A stretch of 64,000 nucleotides of DNA, from the NCBI GenBank assembly GCA_964398055.1, contig CAYNLK010000015.1:56228-120227 (forward strand). The letters are read 5' to 3'. Numbering within the stretch: the first letter of the stretch is position 1; every line of letters starts with the position of its first letter. This document shows positions 51,137 through 57,990 of the stretch, one piece after another. Below the pieces are notes generated by a model. It saw nothing but the letters and a program-made list of their open reading frames with translations, did no database searches and was not told where the DNA came from. This DNA is from CAYNLK01 sp964398055. Its GTDB lineage: Bacteria > Chloroflexota > Anaerolineae > 4572-78 > J111. Both the position numbers and the translations under genes were made by a program.

Positions 51137-52171
51137 ATGGCCGTTGCTGAACAAGCGCCTCAATCTATGGCTGTGCCAGAACGCCGAGAGCGGACTCCCC
51201 TGGGCGATGCCGTAAATCAACTGATGAAAAACAAGTTGGCGGTCGGCTCGCTAATTTTCATCATTGTCTTGATTTTGGCCGCCATTTCTGCCGATTATCT
51301 CAACAACTATTACTTGCAGGGTTTTCAAGAGGAACTGGATCGAACCAATCAACTGGCCTATGCCAAACAATCTTTGCAGGATAATAATGCCAGACCCCTG
51401 ACCAGATCGAAAAATCCAAATTTGGAGGGATTTGTCTATTGGCTGGGGACAGATAACCTGGGGCGAGACATCTGGAGCCGCACTCTTTACGGGGCGCGCG
51501 TATCGCTGTCAGTGGCTATTGTGGCCTCCACAGTCAGCCTGATTATTGGGTTGGTCTATGGCATGATCGCCGGGTATGCCGGAGGTCGAACCGACGATCT
51601 GATGATGCGTTTTGTCGATTTTCTCTACGGTTTGCCAGTGTTGATTGTGGTTATCTTAATGCAAGTCTACTTCAAATCGCTGGCCCGGCGGGGTAGTGAT
51701 GAGGGGTTAGTTGGCTTCATCTTGAACATCAATCAGTCTATGGGTGGGCTATTTTTTGTCTTTGTAGCCCTGGGAGCGGTGAACTGGCTGGGGATGGCCC
51801 GGGTTGCCCGCGGACAAACCCTGTCGGTGAAACAGAAAGAGTTTGTGGAAGCGGCCAGAGCCACCGGCGTTAAAACCCACGGCATTATCTTCAGACAAAT
51901 TCTGCCCAACATTTTGGGACCATGTATTGTGCAGGAAACGCTGCAAATTCCCGGTTACATCCTGTTTGAGGCCTTTCTCAGCTTCATCGGGCTGGGCGTC
52001 GACGCCCCCACCCCCAGTTGGGGTATTATGATCAATGAGGCCTATCAGGGTTTGCGCTCCAGTCCGCACGCCCTCTTTCCGCCGGCCATTGCCCTGACGC
52101 TCACCGTGCTGGCCTTCAACTTCTTGGGCGACGGCCTGCGCGATGCCTTCGACCCACGCCTGCGGGAGTAA
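51137..52171 (+). CDS. oppC: peptide ABC transporter permease (OppC/DppC)
   Basis: This 344-residue permease has the N-terminal OppC_N helix (LAVGSLIFIIVLILAAISADYL), a periplasmic loop and HFLGTDxxGRD-like YWLGTDNLGRDIWSRTLYGARVSL, and the EAA loop EFVEAARATGVKTHGIIFRQILPNIL. It ends in the usual LNFLGDGLRDAFDPRLRE form. ATG 51137 is preferred to ATG 51128 because GAGAGGA (51121-51127) directly abuts the first. The SDR gene follows six bases after its stop. Confidence 0.94.
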   Translation: MAVAEQAPQSMAVPERRERTPLGDAVNQLMKNKLAVGSLIFIIVLILAAISADYLNNYYLQGFQEELDRTNQLAYAKQSLQDNNARPLTRSKNPNLEGFVYWLGTDNLGRDIWSRTLYGARVSLSVAIVASTVSLIIGLVYGMIAGYAGGRTDDLMMRFVDFLYGLPVLIVVILMQVYFKSLARRGSDEGLVGFILNINQSMGGLFFVFVALGAVNWLGMARVARGQTLSVKQKEFVEAARATGVKTHGIIFRQILPNILGPCIVQETLQIPGYILFEAFLSFIGLGVDAPTPSWGIMINEAYQGLRSSPHALFPPAIALTLTVLAFNFLGDGLRDAFDPRLRE

Positions 52172-52177
52172 CAATCC

Positions 52178-52936
52178 ATGGAACTTCAAAACAAAGCTGT
52201 TATCGTTACCGGGGCCAGCTCTGGTATCGGCCTGGAGATTGTCAGAACGTTAGCCAGGGCTGGGGCCAGGGTAGCGTTGGCCGCCCGGTCGATGGATAAG
52301 CTGGAAAAAGCCGCGCTGGAACTGGCGGCAACCGGTGCGACCGCCCTGATTGTGCCAACGGACATAACCCGAGAAGCCGATTGCCAGGCTCTGGTCCGCG
52401 CCGCCCGGGATGCTTTTGGCCAGATCGATGTCTTGGTCAACAACGCCGGTTTTGCTCCCCCCGCTAGCCTTTTGGAAACCACGGAGGAGATTTGGGACAC
52501 GACCCTTGACGTGTGTTTGAAGGGGGTCTACTTGATGACTCGGGCTACTTTGCCGGTTATGCTGAACCAGGCCGAGGGTGGCACTATCGTCAATATTTCT
52601 TCCGTGGCCGGTAAATACGGCTACGAAAACCTATCCGCCTACTGTGCAGCCAAGTGGGGCGTCCACGGTTTTACCGAGGCGCTGCGGGCTGAACTGGTTG
52701 GCCAAAATATCCGTTTCCACCTCGTCTGTCCGGCGGCGGTGGCTACCCCCTGGTGGGATACCCGCTATGATCCCCAACCGGCTGAGGTGATGGCCCGGAT
52801 GATTCAGCCTGAAGAAGTGGCCGAGGCGGTTCGTTGGCTTTTGAGCCAGCCTGACCGGCTGCAGATTGACGAAGTGGTGATCAAAAGCCGGCGTAGCCCG
52901 TGGGAAAGTTCCCAAGATATTAGCGCAGATTCGTGA
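52178..52936 (+). CDS. SDR family NAD(P)-dependent oxidoreductase
   Basis: This 252-residue short-chain dehydrogenase has VTGASSGIGLEIVR (10-23), NNAGFAPPA, the catalytic Ser in NISSVAGKYG and Tyr-x-x-x-Lys in SAYCAAKWG. Arg residues after the second strand (AARSMDKLEK) suggest NADP preference. The substrate is unknown; classical 3-oxoacyl-ACP reductase-like activity is possible. It ends the peptide transporter operon by position. A CRP/FNR-type dyad begins three bases after its stop. Confidence 0.9.
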   Translation: MELQNKAVIVTGASSGIGLEIVRTLARAGARVALAARSMDKLEKAALELAATGATALIVPTDITREADCQALVRAARDAFGQIDVLVNNAGFAPPASLLETTEEIWDTTLDVCLKGVYLMTRATLPVMLNQAEGGTIVNISSVAGKYGYENLSAYCAAKWGVHGFTEALRAELVGQNIRFHLVCPAAVATPWWDTRYDPQPAEVMARMIQPEEVAEAVRWLLSQPDRLQIDEVVIKSRRSPWESSQDISADS

Positions 52937-52939
52937 CAA

Positions 52940-53006
52940 GTGACGAATGTCACTATTTTATTGTGACATGTGACACTAGGCAGGTGATAATGACGTGTGG
53001 TATGAT
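52940..53006 (+). promoter_or_regulatory. tandem CRP/FNR-type dyads and -10 box with no gene downstream
   Basis: GTGACGAATGTCAC (52940-52953) and the less perfect GTGACATGTGACAC (52963-52976) have centres 23 bases apart. TATGAT at 53001 starts about 31.5 bases after the second centre. This matches the layout at 59640-59705. Confidence 0.55.
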
Positions 53007-53011
53007 AAGGG

Positions 53012-53100
53012 TGCAGCATCGGACAGAGGCAAGAGGTAATCTCCTTTTGACTCTCCTCCTCGAGCCGGCAGGTACCCCCCAACCTGCCGGTTTTCTTTTT
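53012..53100 (+). ncRNA. candidate small RNA under CRP/FNR-type control
   Basis: A start is expected near 53012 from the TATGAT box, and the unit ends at an intrinsic terminator 53065-53100, giving about 89 bases. No open frame of credible length is present. It carries two CU-rich segments (CTCCTT at 53041-53046 and CTCTCCTCCTCG at 53051-53062) complementary to Shine-Dalgarno sequences. Upstream GAGG words (GAGGCAAGAGG) could pair with them, so accessibility is uncertain. The rest of the gap 52937-53521 holds hairpins and no gene. Confidence 0.5.
53065..53100 (+). terminator. intrinsic terminator
   Basis: CCGGCAGGT (53065-53073) and ACCTGCCGG (53082-53090) form a nine-pair stem followed by TTTTCTTTTTT. 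Confidence 0.9.
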
Positions 53101-53124
53101 TGGTAGTGGTTAAAACAGCAAGTA

Positions 53125-53166
53125 GCCCCAAAAAGGCCAGCTTTAGGGCGCTGGCCTTTTTGGGGG
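53125..53166. terminator. long hairpin with A- and T-runs inside the stem
   Basis: GCCCCAAAAAGGCCAGC (53125-53141) pairs with GCTGGCCTTTTTGGGGGC (53150-53166), one extra G bulged. It could terminate in either direction because its stem contains both an A-run and a T-run. Confidence 0.65.
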
Positions 53167-53264
53167 CAGACATAGAGAAAAGTCAGCTTGATGTTGGCTT
53201 GACACCGCTACTGTTTTTCCTGAGTCCTGCTCCCATCATACAACAATCAGCGGAATGTTGAAAA

Positions 53265-53340
53265 CCCCAAAATTTGGGGATTCCTAAGGGTCTGTCCCAG
53301 ATTTTAGGACAGACCGGGGGATTTCGGGGGGTGTCCCCCC
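53265..53340. repeat. cluster of three palindromes
   Basis: CCCCAAA/TTTGGGG (53265-53279), GGTCTGTCC/GGACAGACC (53289-53315) and GGGGGG/CCCCCC (53326-53340) follow each other. The middle one resembles the outer arm of the element at 27119-27257. They may be the remnant of a mobile element. Confidence 0.55.
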
Positions 53341-53521
53341 GTTTCTTCCTGTGCTTGCCAAAATTTGAGACGCACCCGATTCCTAATTTTCGGCTTGACA
53401 TCTACGGTAGAGTATATTTTAATGGATAGAGAAACGATTTTTCTCTTACCACCGCCAGGTCAACTGCTTGACGGCTGCCGTGGCTTTTTACTCATAAACA
53501 GATAATCATCGGAGATAACTT

Positions 53522-54760
53522 ATGACGCCATTTCTACAACTGGCTCTGGCCCTGAGCATTCTCATCACGGCGGCCAAATTGGGCGGCTATATCAGCCTCA
53601 AATTGGGACAGCCCTCGGTGCTGGGTGAACTGATGGCCGGCTTAATTATTGGGCCGTCCGTGTTAAACGTGCTGCACTGGCCTTTTTTCACCGATACCCA
53701 TCTGGACGCAACCATTGCCGAGATTGCCGAGTTAGGGGTGTTATTGCTGATGTTTATTGCCGGGTTGGATTTACATTTGTCGGACCTGGTCAAATCAGGT
53801 AAGGTGTCGGCTTTGGCCGGTACTTTGGGAGTTATCTTGCCGGTGGGCATGGGTTACGGCCTGGGGCAGTTCTTTGGCCTGGAAGCGATACCGGCGCTGT
53901 TCATCGGGTTGATACTGGCTGCCACCAGCGTCAGCATCTCGGCCCAAACCCTGATCGAGCTAAACGTATTGCGCAGCCGGGTTGGGATCGGTCTATTGGG
54001 AGCGGCGGTTTTTGATGACATCCTGGTTGTGTTAGGATTATCGGTGGTGGTTGCCATTGCCAGCGATGCCGGCAGCGATCTGGTTGGAATTGGGCTGATC
54101 ATTTTGCGAATGGGGCTGTATCTGACCGGCAGCATCATCTTTGGTCTCTGGCTGATCCCGATACTGAGTCGCCGGACAGATAATTGGCCTATTAGCCAGG
54201 GCCTGATTGCTTTTGCATTTACCATGTGCCTGCTCTATGCCTGGGCGGCGGAAGTAATCGGGGGTATGGCGGCTATTACCGGCGCATTTGTGGCCGGTTT
54301 GATGTTTGCCCGGAGTTCAGTCAAATCTCGGATCGAAGCTGGCGTCTCTATCCTGGCTTATGGCGTATTCGTGCCCATCTTTTTTATCAACGTTGGCCTG
54401 TCGGCCAATATCAGAGAGCTGACCGGTGAAAATCTCTGGCTGGTGGCGGCAATGATTGGGGTGGCAGTCATCAGCAAAATTATGGGGGCCGGCCTGGGAG
54501 CTCGTCTGGCCGGATTCACCAACCTGGAGTCCTTACAGCTTGGGGTGGGTATGATGTCGCGGGGTGAAGTAGGCTTGATTGTAGCGGCTTTGGGCATCAG
54601 CGAGAACATCATTGATCCTGGCGTTTTCTCGGCGGTAGTGGGGGTAGTGATTGTTACTACGCTTCTGACCCCGCCGGCTCTGCGGAGCCTGTTTAAACGC
54701 CATGAAAATACAGCAACAGTGTCACCAAGCAAAGAATCTCAATCTTCAGGAGGCAGATGA
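53522..54760 (+). CDS. monovalent cation:proton antiporter, CPA2 family
   Basis: This 412-residue KefB/NapA-type transporter has about 12-13 membrane helices. It shows LGQPSVLGELMAGLIIGPSVLN near the N terminus, LLMFIAGLDL, LAATSVSISAQTL, and a conserved acidic residue in LLGAAVFDDILVVLGLSVV that would bind cation. No cytoplasmic RCK/TrkA domain is attached. Instead the next gene, overlapping by four bases, encodes a PII-like protein that probably supplies regulation. ATG 53522 follows CGGAGATAAC. Confidence 0.93.
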   Translation: MTPFLQLALALSILITAAKLGGYISLKLGQPSVLGELMAGLIIGPSVLNVLHWPFFTDTHLDATIAEIAELGVLLLMFIAGLDLHLSDLVKSGKVSALAGTLGVILPVGMGYGLGQFFGLEAIPALFIGLILAATSVSISAQTLIELNVLRSRVGIGLLGAAVFDDILVVLGLSVVVAIASDAGSDLVGIGLIILRMGLYLTGSIIFGLWLIPILSRRTDNWPISQGLIAFAFTMCLLYAWAAEVIGGMAAITGAFVAGLMFARSSVKSRIEAGVSILAYGVFVPIFFINVGLSANIRELTGENLWLVAAMIGVAVISKIMGAGLGARLAGFTNLESLQLGVGMMSRGEVGLIVAALGISENIIDPGVFSAVVGVVIVTTLLTPPALRSLFKRHENTATVSPSKESQSSGGR

Positions 54761-55140
54761 TGGCTTATTTAGTCGTGTTGATTATTGACAACCTTGATCA
54801 TTGCCACCCGGTCCTGAATGCCTGGGAAGCCGAGGGGGTAACCGGAGTGACCATTCTGGAGAGCAGTGGCCTTGGCCGGGCGCGGCGAGCCGGTTTGCGC
54901 CGGGATGATTATCCGCTGATGCTTAGTTTGCGCGATATCCTGCAGAGCAAAGAACGCCATCACCGAACGCTGCTCTCCGTGGTAGAGAGTGAAGCCAAGA
55001 TTGAGGCGCTGGCCCGGGCGGCCGAGTCGGTTATTGGAGATTTGAACCAATCCCATACCGGCTTGATGTTCGTTGTCGAGTTGTATAAGGTTTACGGTTT
55101 GCATAAACCTGCCCGGAAATCCGACCTGGAAAGTTCTTAA
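54757..55140 (+). CDS. PII-like (GlnB-fold) regulatory protein
   Basis: This 127-residue protein starts at ATG 54757 in an ATGA overlap with the antiporter and follows AGGAGG. The pattern is ferredoxin-like beta-alpha-beta repeats: AYLVVLIIDNLDHCHPVLNAWEAEGVTGVTILESSGLGR, a shortened loop where PII has its T-loop (RRAGLRRDDYPLMLSLRDIL), then RTLLSVVESEAKIEALARAAESVIGDL and TGLMFVVEL. The GVTGVTILESSGLGR block is the PII hallmark. Coupling indicates that it binds or gates the antiporter in response to a nucleotide or other small molecule. The ligand is unknown. Confidence 0.82.
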   Translation: MMAYLVVLIIDNLDHCHPVLNAWEAEGVTGVTILESSGLGRARRAGLRRDDYPLMLSLRDILQSKERHHRTLLSVVESEAKIEALARAAESVIGDLNQSHTGLMFVVELYKVYGLHKPARKSDLESS

Positions 55141-55545
55141 CCCCAAACCATGCCACCGTCGAGGTCCGATCATATCACTTGCCCCCTTTACCCAAAAAAC
55201 TAATTTTTTGGCAGATTTGCGCCTGTTTACCCAACCGGATAGCCGGTAGTCAGATGATGCCCGACGCCGACCACAGATTGATGCCTACAGCTAGTAGGTA
55301 ACCGGCGAGAAGTCCCCAGATATTGCGGCTGCCCCACCAGCACAGAACAACTCAAGCCAACCCGACCGGTCTGGCTACTCAGCCTGCTTGTTTTGGGAAT
55401 ACCAGCCAACCGGCTATAATCGCTTATAGGCTATCTGAATTTATGCTCCCCCTGGATTGGATCAACCCACCATTCATCATCAGGGGTCCGTGTCGGGTCG
55501 AACATGCCTCAGCCAACCATATTACAGCCAGAAGGAGAGAATCAC
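55141..55545. other. 405-base intergenic region
   Basis: No credible gene is present; short frames here lack family features. The clearest element is the promoter at 55393-55420. The ribosome binding site AAGGAGAG at 55531-55538 belongs to the flavin reductase gene. Confidence 0.5.
55393..55420 (+). promoter_or_regulatory. promoter for the flavin reductase operon
   Basis: TTGGGA (55393-55398) and a perfect TATAAT (55415-55420) are spaced by 16 bases, leaving a leader of about 120 bases before ATG 55546. Confidence 0.5.
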
Positions 55546-56028
55546 ATGGATGTCGAGGTCAAAAAACAAACGCTACGTATGCTAACCTATGGGTTGTATG
55601 TTCTGACCGCTGCGGCCGATGGGGAATTGGCCGGCGGCACGGTCACCTGGCTGTCACAAGCCTCCTTTTCACCGCCGCTGGTCATGGTGGGAGTCAGAGT
55701 CGACAGCAAAGTACACGCCCTCATTGATCAGAGTGGCCTCTTTGCTATAAATATTCTGGGGGCCGGGCAAACGGCTGAAGCAACAGCCTTTTTCCGTCCC
55801 TCGCAGGTGGTCGAGGACCGGCTCAACGGCCTGGCTTTTGAGCCGGGGCCGGCCACCGGCGCGCCGCTGTTGCTCGACCTGCCGGCCTGGTTTGAAGCCC
55901 GGGTCACCGATGCGATCAAGCGCGGCGATCATACCGTCTTTGTGGCCGAGGTGATCAACGCCGGCGTCCGGGACTCTCAAGCCAAACCGCTGGAACTGTC
56001 GGATACCAGTTGGTCGTACGGAGGCTAA
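55546..56028 (+). CDS. flavin reductase family protein (FMN-binding split barrel)
   Basis: This 160-residue protein belongs to the DIM6/NTAB flavin reductase group, which binds FMN and either supplies reduced flavin to a monooxygenase or acts as a small flavoprotein. It has LTYGLYVLTAAADGELAGGTVTWLSQASFSPPLVMVGV and FAINILGAGQTAEATAFF, ending with GDHTVFVAEVINAGV. ATG 55546 lies after AAGGAGAG; an ATG at 55504 lacks one. The VOC and nitrilase genes follow with spacings of 6 and 20 bases. Confidence 0.9.
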   Translation: MDVEVKKQTLRMLTYGLYVLTAAADGELAGGTVTWLSQASFSPPLVMVGVRVDSKVHALIDQSGLFAINILGAGQTAEATAFFRPSQVVEDRLNGLAFEPGPATGAPLLLDLPAWFEARVTDAIKRGDHTVFVAEVINAGVRDSQAKPLELSDTSWSYGG

Positions 56029-56034
56029 ACAGCC

Positions 56035-56424
56035 ATGCGGATTGAGCACGTGGCCGTCTGGACCAAAAAACTGGAACAACTCAAAACTTTCTACGAAACC
56101 TACTTCCAGGCCAAAGCCGGCGCCAAGTATGTCAACCCCCACAAGCAGTTCGAATCCTATTTCCTCACCCTCGACTCCGGCGCCCGGCTGGAATTGATGC
56201 AGATGGCGGCCATTCCGGACTCGCTGGATGATCCTGAGGTGCAATTTACCGGCTATATTCACCTGGCCATATCCGTTGGCTCAGAGGCGCAGGTAGACGC
56301 CCTGACAGCCCGGCTCCACCAAGATGGTTACCGGCTGCTAGATGGTCCCCGCCGCACCGGGGATGGCTATTACGAAAGCGTCGTTCTCGATCCGGCTGGC
56401 AATCGGGTGGAGATCACGGTTTAA
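56035..56424 (+). CDS. VOC family (glyoxalase/bleomycin-resistance fold) protein
   Basis: This 129-residue protein has paired beta-alpha-beta-beta-beta modules: MRIEHVAVWTKKLEQLKTFYETYFQAK, then YFLTLDSGARLELMQM, HLAISVGSEAQVDALTARLHQDGYRLLDGPRRTGDGYYESVVLDPAGNRVEITV. Metal ligands His5, Glu at the end of the first module, His in the third segment and the terminal Glu are in place. It resembles glyoxalase-like or lactoylglutathione lyase-like proteins; the substrate is not predictable. ATG 56035 follows GGAGGCTAAACAGCC. Confidence 0.9.
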   Translation: MRIEHVAVWTKKLEQLKTFYETYFQAKAGAKYVNPHKQFESYFLTLDSGARLELMQMAAIPDSLDDPEVQFTGYIHLAISVGSEAQVDALTARLHQDGYRLLDGPRRTGDGYYESVVLDPAGNRVEITV

Positions 56425-56444
56425 GCGCCAGAGAGGGCGTCACC

Positions 56445-57410
56445 ATGCAAAATATCCGCGCCGCCGCCGTGCAATTCAATCATCTTCCGGGTGATAAGGC
56501 CGCCAACATAGCCAAAATCCGAGCCTTTGTGCAAACCGCAGCCGAACAACAGGTCGAGCTGATTGTCTTTCCGGAGATGTGCATTACCGGTTACTGGCAT
56601 ATCCGCCACCTGAAACGCGCCGAGGTCGAAGCCCTGGCCGAATCGGTTCCCGCCGGACCGGCCACCCAAGAATTACTGGCCCTGTCGCGCCGCTACAACA
56701 TGACCATTGGCGCCGGCCTGATCGAGCGGGCCGACGATGGCGGGCTTTACAATAGCTATGTGGTCGCTATGCCCACCGGCCAGACCGCCTGCCATCGCAA
56801 GCTCCACTGCTTCATCAGCGAGTATATGAGTTCCGGCAATGAGTACACTGTTTTTGATCTTCCGCAAGGCGGCCGGGCCGGCATCCTGATTTGCTACGAC
56901 AACAATCTGGGAGAAAACGTCAGGATTACCGCCTTGAAAAGAGCGGAGATACTGCTGGCCCCGCACCAAACCGGCGGTTGCGACTCACCCGACCCGCACG
57001 CTATGGGCAAAGTGGAGCGCGCCTTATGGGACAACCGGCACATTGATCCGGCCAGCATCGAGGCCGAGTTCCGCGGCCCCAAAGGTCGTGAGTGGCTGTT
57101 GCGCTGGCTACCCACCCGGGCCCACGACAACGGCCTGTTTCTTATCTTCAGTAACGGGGTTGGCCCGGATGATGACGAGGTCCGCACCGGCAATGCTATG
57201 ATTATCGACCCATACGGCCGCATCATCGCTGAAACCTGGCGAGCCGCCGAGGAGATGGTCATTGCCGATCTGGATGCTTCACTGCTGGAAAATTGCACCG
57301 GTCGCCGCTGGATCAAATCGCGCCGGCCTGAGCTGTACATGCCGCTGGCCATTCCCACCGGTCTGGAACAAGACATCCGCCAACTCAGATTCGACAAAAA
57401 AGGAGTCTAA
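56445..57410 (+). CDS. nitrilase-superfamily carbon-nitrogen hydrolase
   Basis: This 321-residue amidase-like enzyme has the Glu-Lys-Cys triad: Glu44 in VFPEMCITGY, Lys119 in CHRKLH and Cys150 in ILICYDNNLGEN. The family commonly hydrolyses amides such as N-carbamoyl amino acids or omega-amides. An insertion at about 180-215 (HIDPASIEAEFRGPKGREWLLRWLPTRAHDN) is typical of aliphatic amidase-like branches. Its stop TAA lies inside the 11-bp duplication that flanks a MITE-like element. The AAAGGAG before the stop was probably the ribosome binding site of the next gene before that insertion. Confidence 0.92.
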   Translation: MQNIRAAAVQFNHLPGDKAANIAKIRAFVQTAAEQQVELIVFPEMCITGYWHIRHLKRAEVEALAESVPAGPATQELLALSRRYNMTIGAGLIERADDGGLYNSYVVAMPTGQTACHRKLHCFISEYMSSGNEYTVFDLPQGGRAGILICYDNNLGENVRITALKRAEILLAPHQTGGCDSPDPHAMGKVERALWDNRHIDPASIEAEFRGPKGREWLLRWLPTRAHDNGLFLIFSNGVGPDDDEVRTGNAMIIDPYGRIIAETWRAAEEMVIADLDASLLENCTGRRWIKSRRPELYMPLAIPTGLEQDIRQLRFDKKGV

Positions 57411-57575
57411 AAGCAATACTTTTCAAATAAGGGCGCGGTTAAAACCGCATCTGGAGGGCTACGCCGTGATGTCCGCCTGCGCGGATAAAAAGCCCCGTCC
57501 ACGCAGGTGGACGGCTGGCTTTGGCCCTGAAGAAGCAATTTCAATCGCTTATTTGAAAAGTACTGAGTCTAAAAG
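57403..57575. mobile_element. MITE-like element with 15-bp inverted ends and 11-bp flanking duplication
   Basis: Inverted ends TACTTTTCAAATAAG (57417-57431) and its complement (57548-57562) bound a 146-bp non-coding element. GAGTCTAAAAG occurs at 57403-57413 and again at 57565-57575, the pattern of a target-site duplication. Internal hairpins include GCGGTT/AACCGC and GTCCAC/GTGGAC. No transposase is encoded, so it would be mobilised in trans. Confidence 0.75.
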
Positions 57576-57797
57576 ATGATGATAAAAAGGAAACGCTGGT
57601 CGGAGTTAACGCCCCTCCAACAAGGTGGGATTATGATTCTGGTCAGTATTCAGATATCACTGCTGGTTTCCGCCCTATCGGATATCTACCACCGGCCAGC
57701 CGATCAAATCAACGGCAGCAAAACGGCCTGGACCTTACTATCTTTTGTCAACTTCATCGGTCCCCTGGCTTACTTTGCCTTTGGGCGGAAGCGGTGA
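57576..57797 (+). CDS. small membrane protein with PLDc_N-like domain
   Basis: This 73-residue protein has two hydrophobic segments (GGIMILVSIQISLLVSALSDIY and TAWTLLSFVNFIGPLAYFAFGRKR) with the PLDc_N pattern: Leu-rich first helix ending ALSDIYHRP, ADQINGSKTAWTLL, and Gly-Pro-x-x-Tyr-x-x-x-Gly-Arg at the end. Such short proteins are often found beside ABC transporter genes and their role is unknown. ATG 57576 now follows the MITE-like element with no clear ribosome binding site. Joining the sequence across the element restores AAGGAG at a good distance. Confidence 0.8.
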   Translation: MMIKRKRWSELTPLQQGGIMILVSIQISLLVSALSDIYHRPADQINGSKTAWTLLSFVNFIGPLAYFAFGRKR

Positions 57798-57968
57798 GCA
57801 ATGGTCAGTGATCAGTGAGCAGTGGTCAGTGGTCAGTGAGCAGTGGTCAGTGAGCAGTGGTCAGTGGTCAGTGAGCAGTGGTCAGTGGTCAGTGAGCAGT
57901 GGTCAGTGAGCAGTGGTCGGTGAGCAATCAAACTGATAACTGATTACTGATTACTGATTACTGATTAC
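57798..57968. repeat. GTCAGTGAGCAGTG tandem array
   Basis: About 170 bases of GGTCAGTGAGCAGT words end in TGATTACTGATTACTGATTAC, the complementary type. It separates the small membrane protein gene from the radical SAM gene, and belongs to the same family as 3173-3329. Confidence 0.85.
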
Positions 57969-57990
57969 TTTTTCGAAAGGTGACGGTCAA

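Noticed and set aside
55323..55727. Open frame of 134 codons on the plus strand
   Set aside because: It overlaps the flavin reductase gene in another frame and has a composition typical of a shadow frame.
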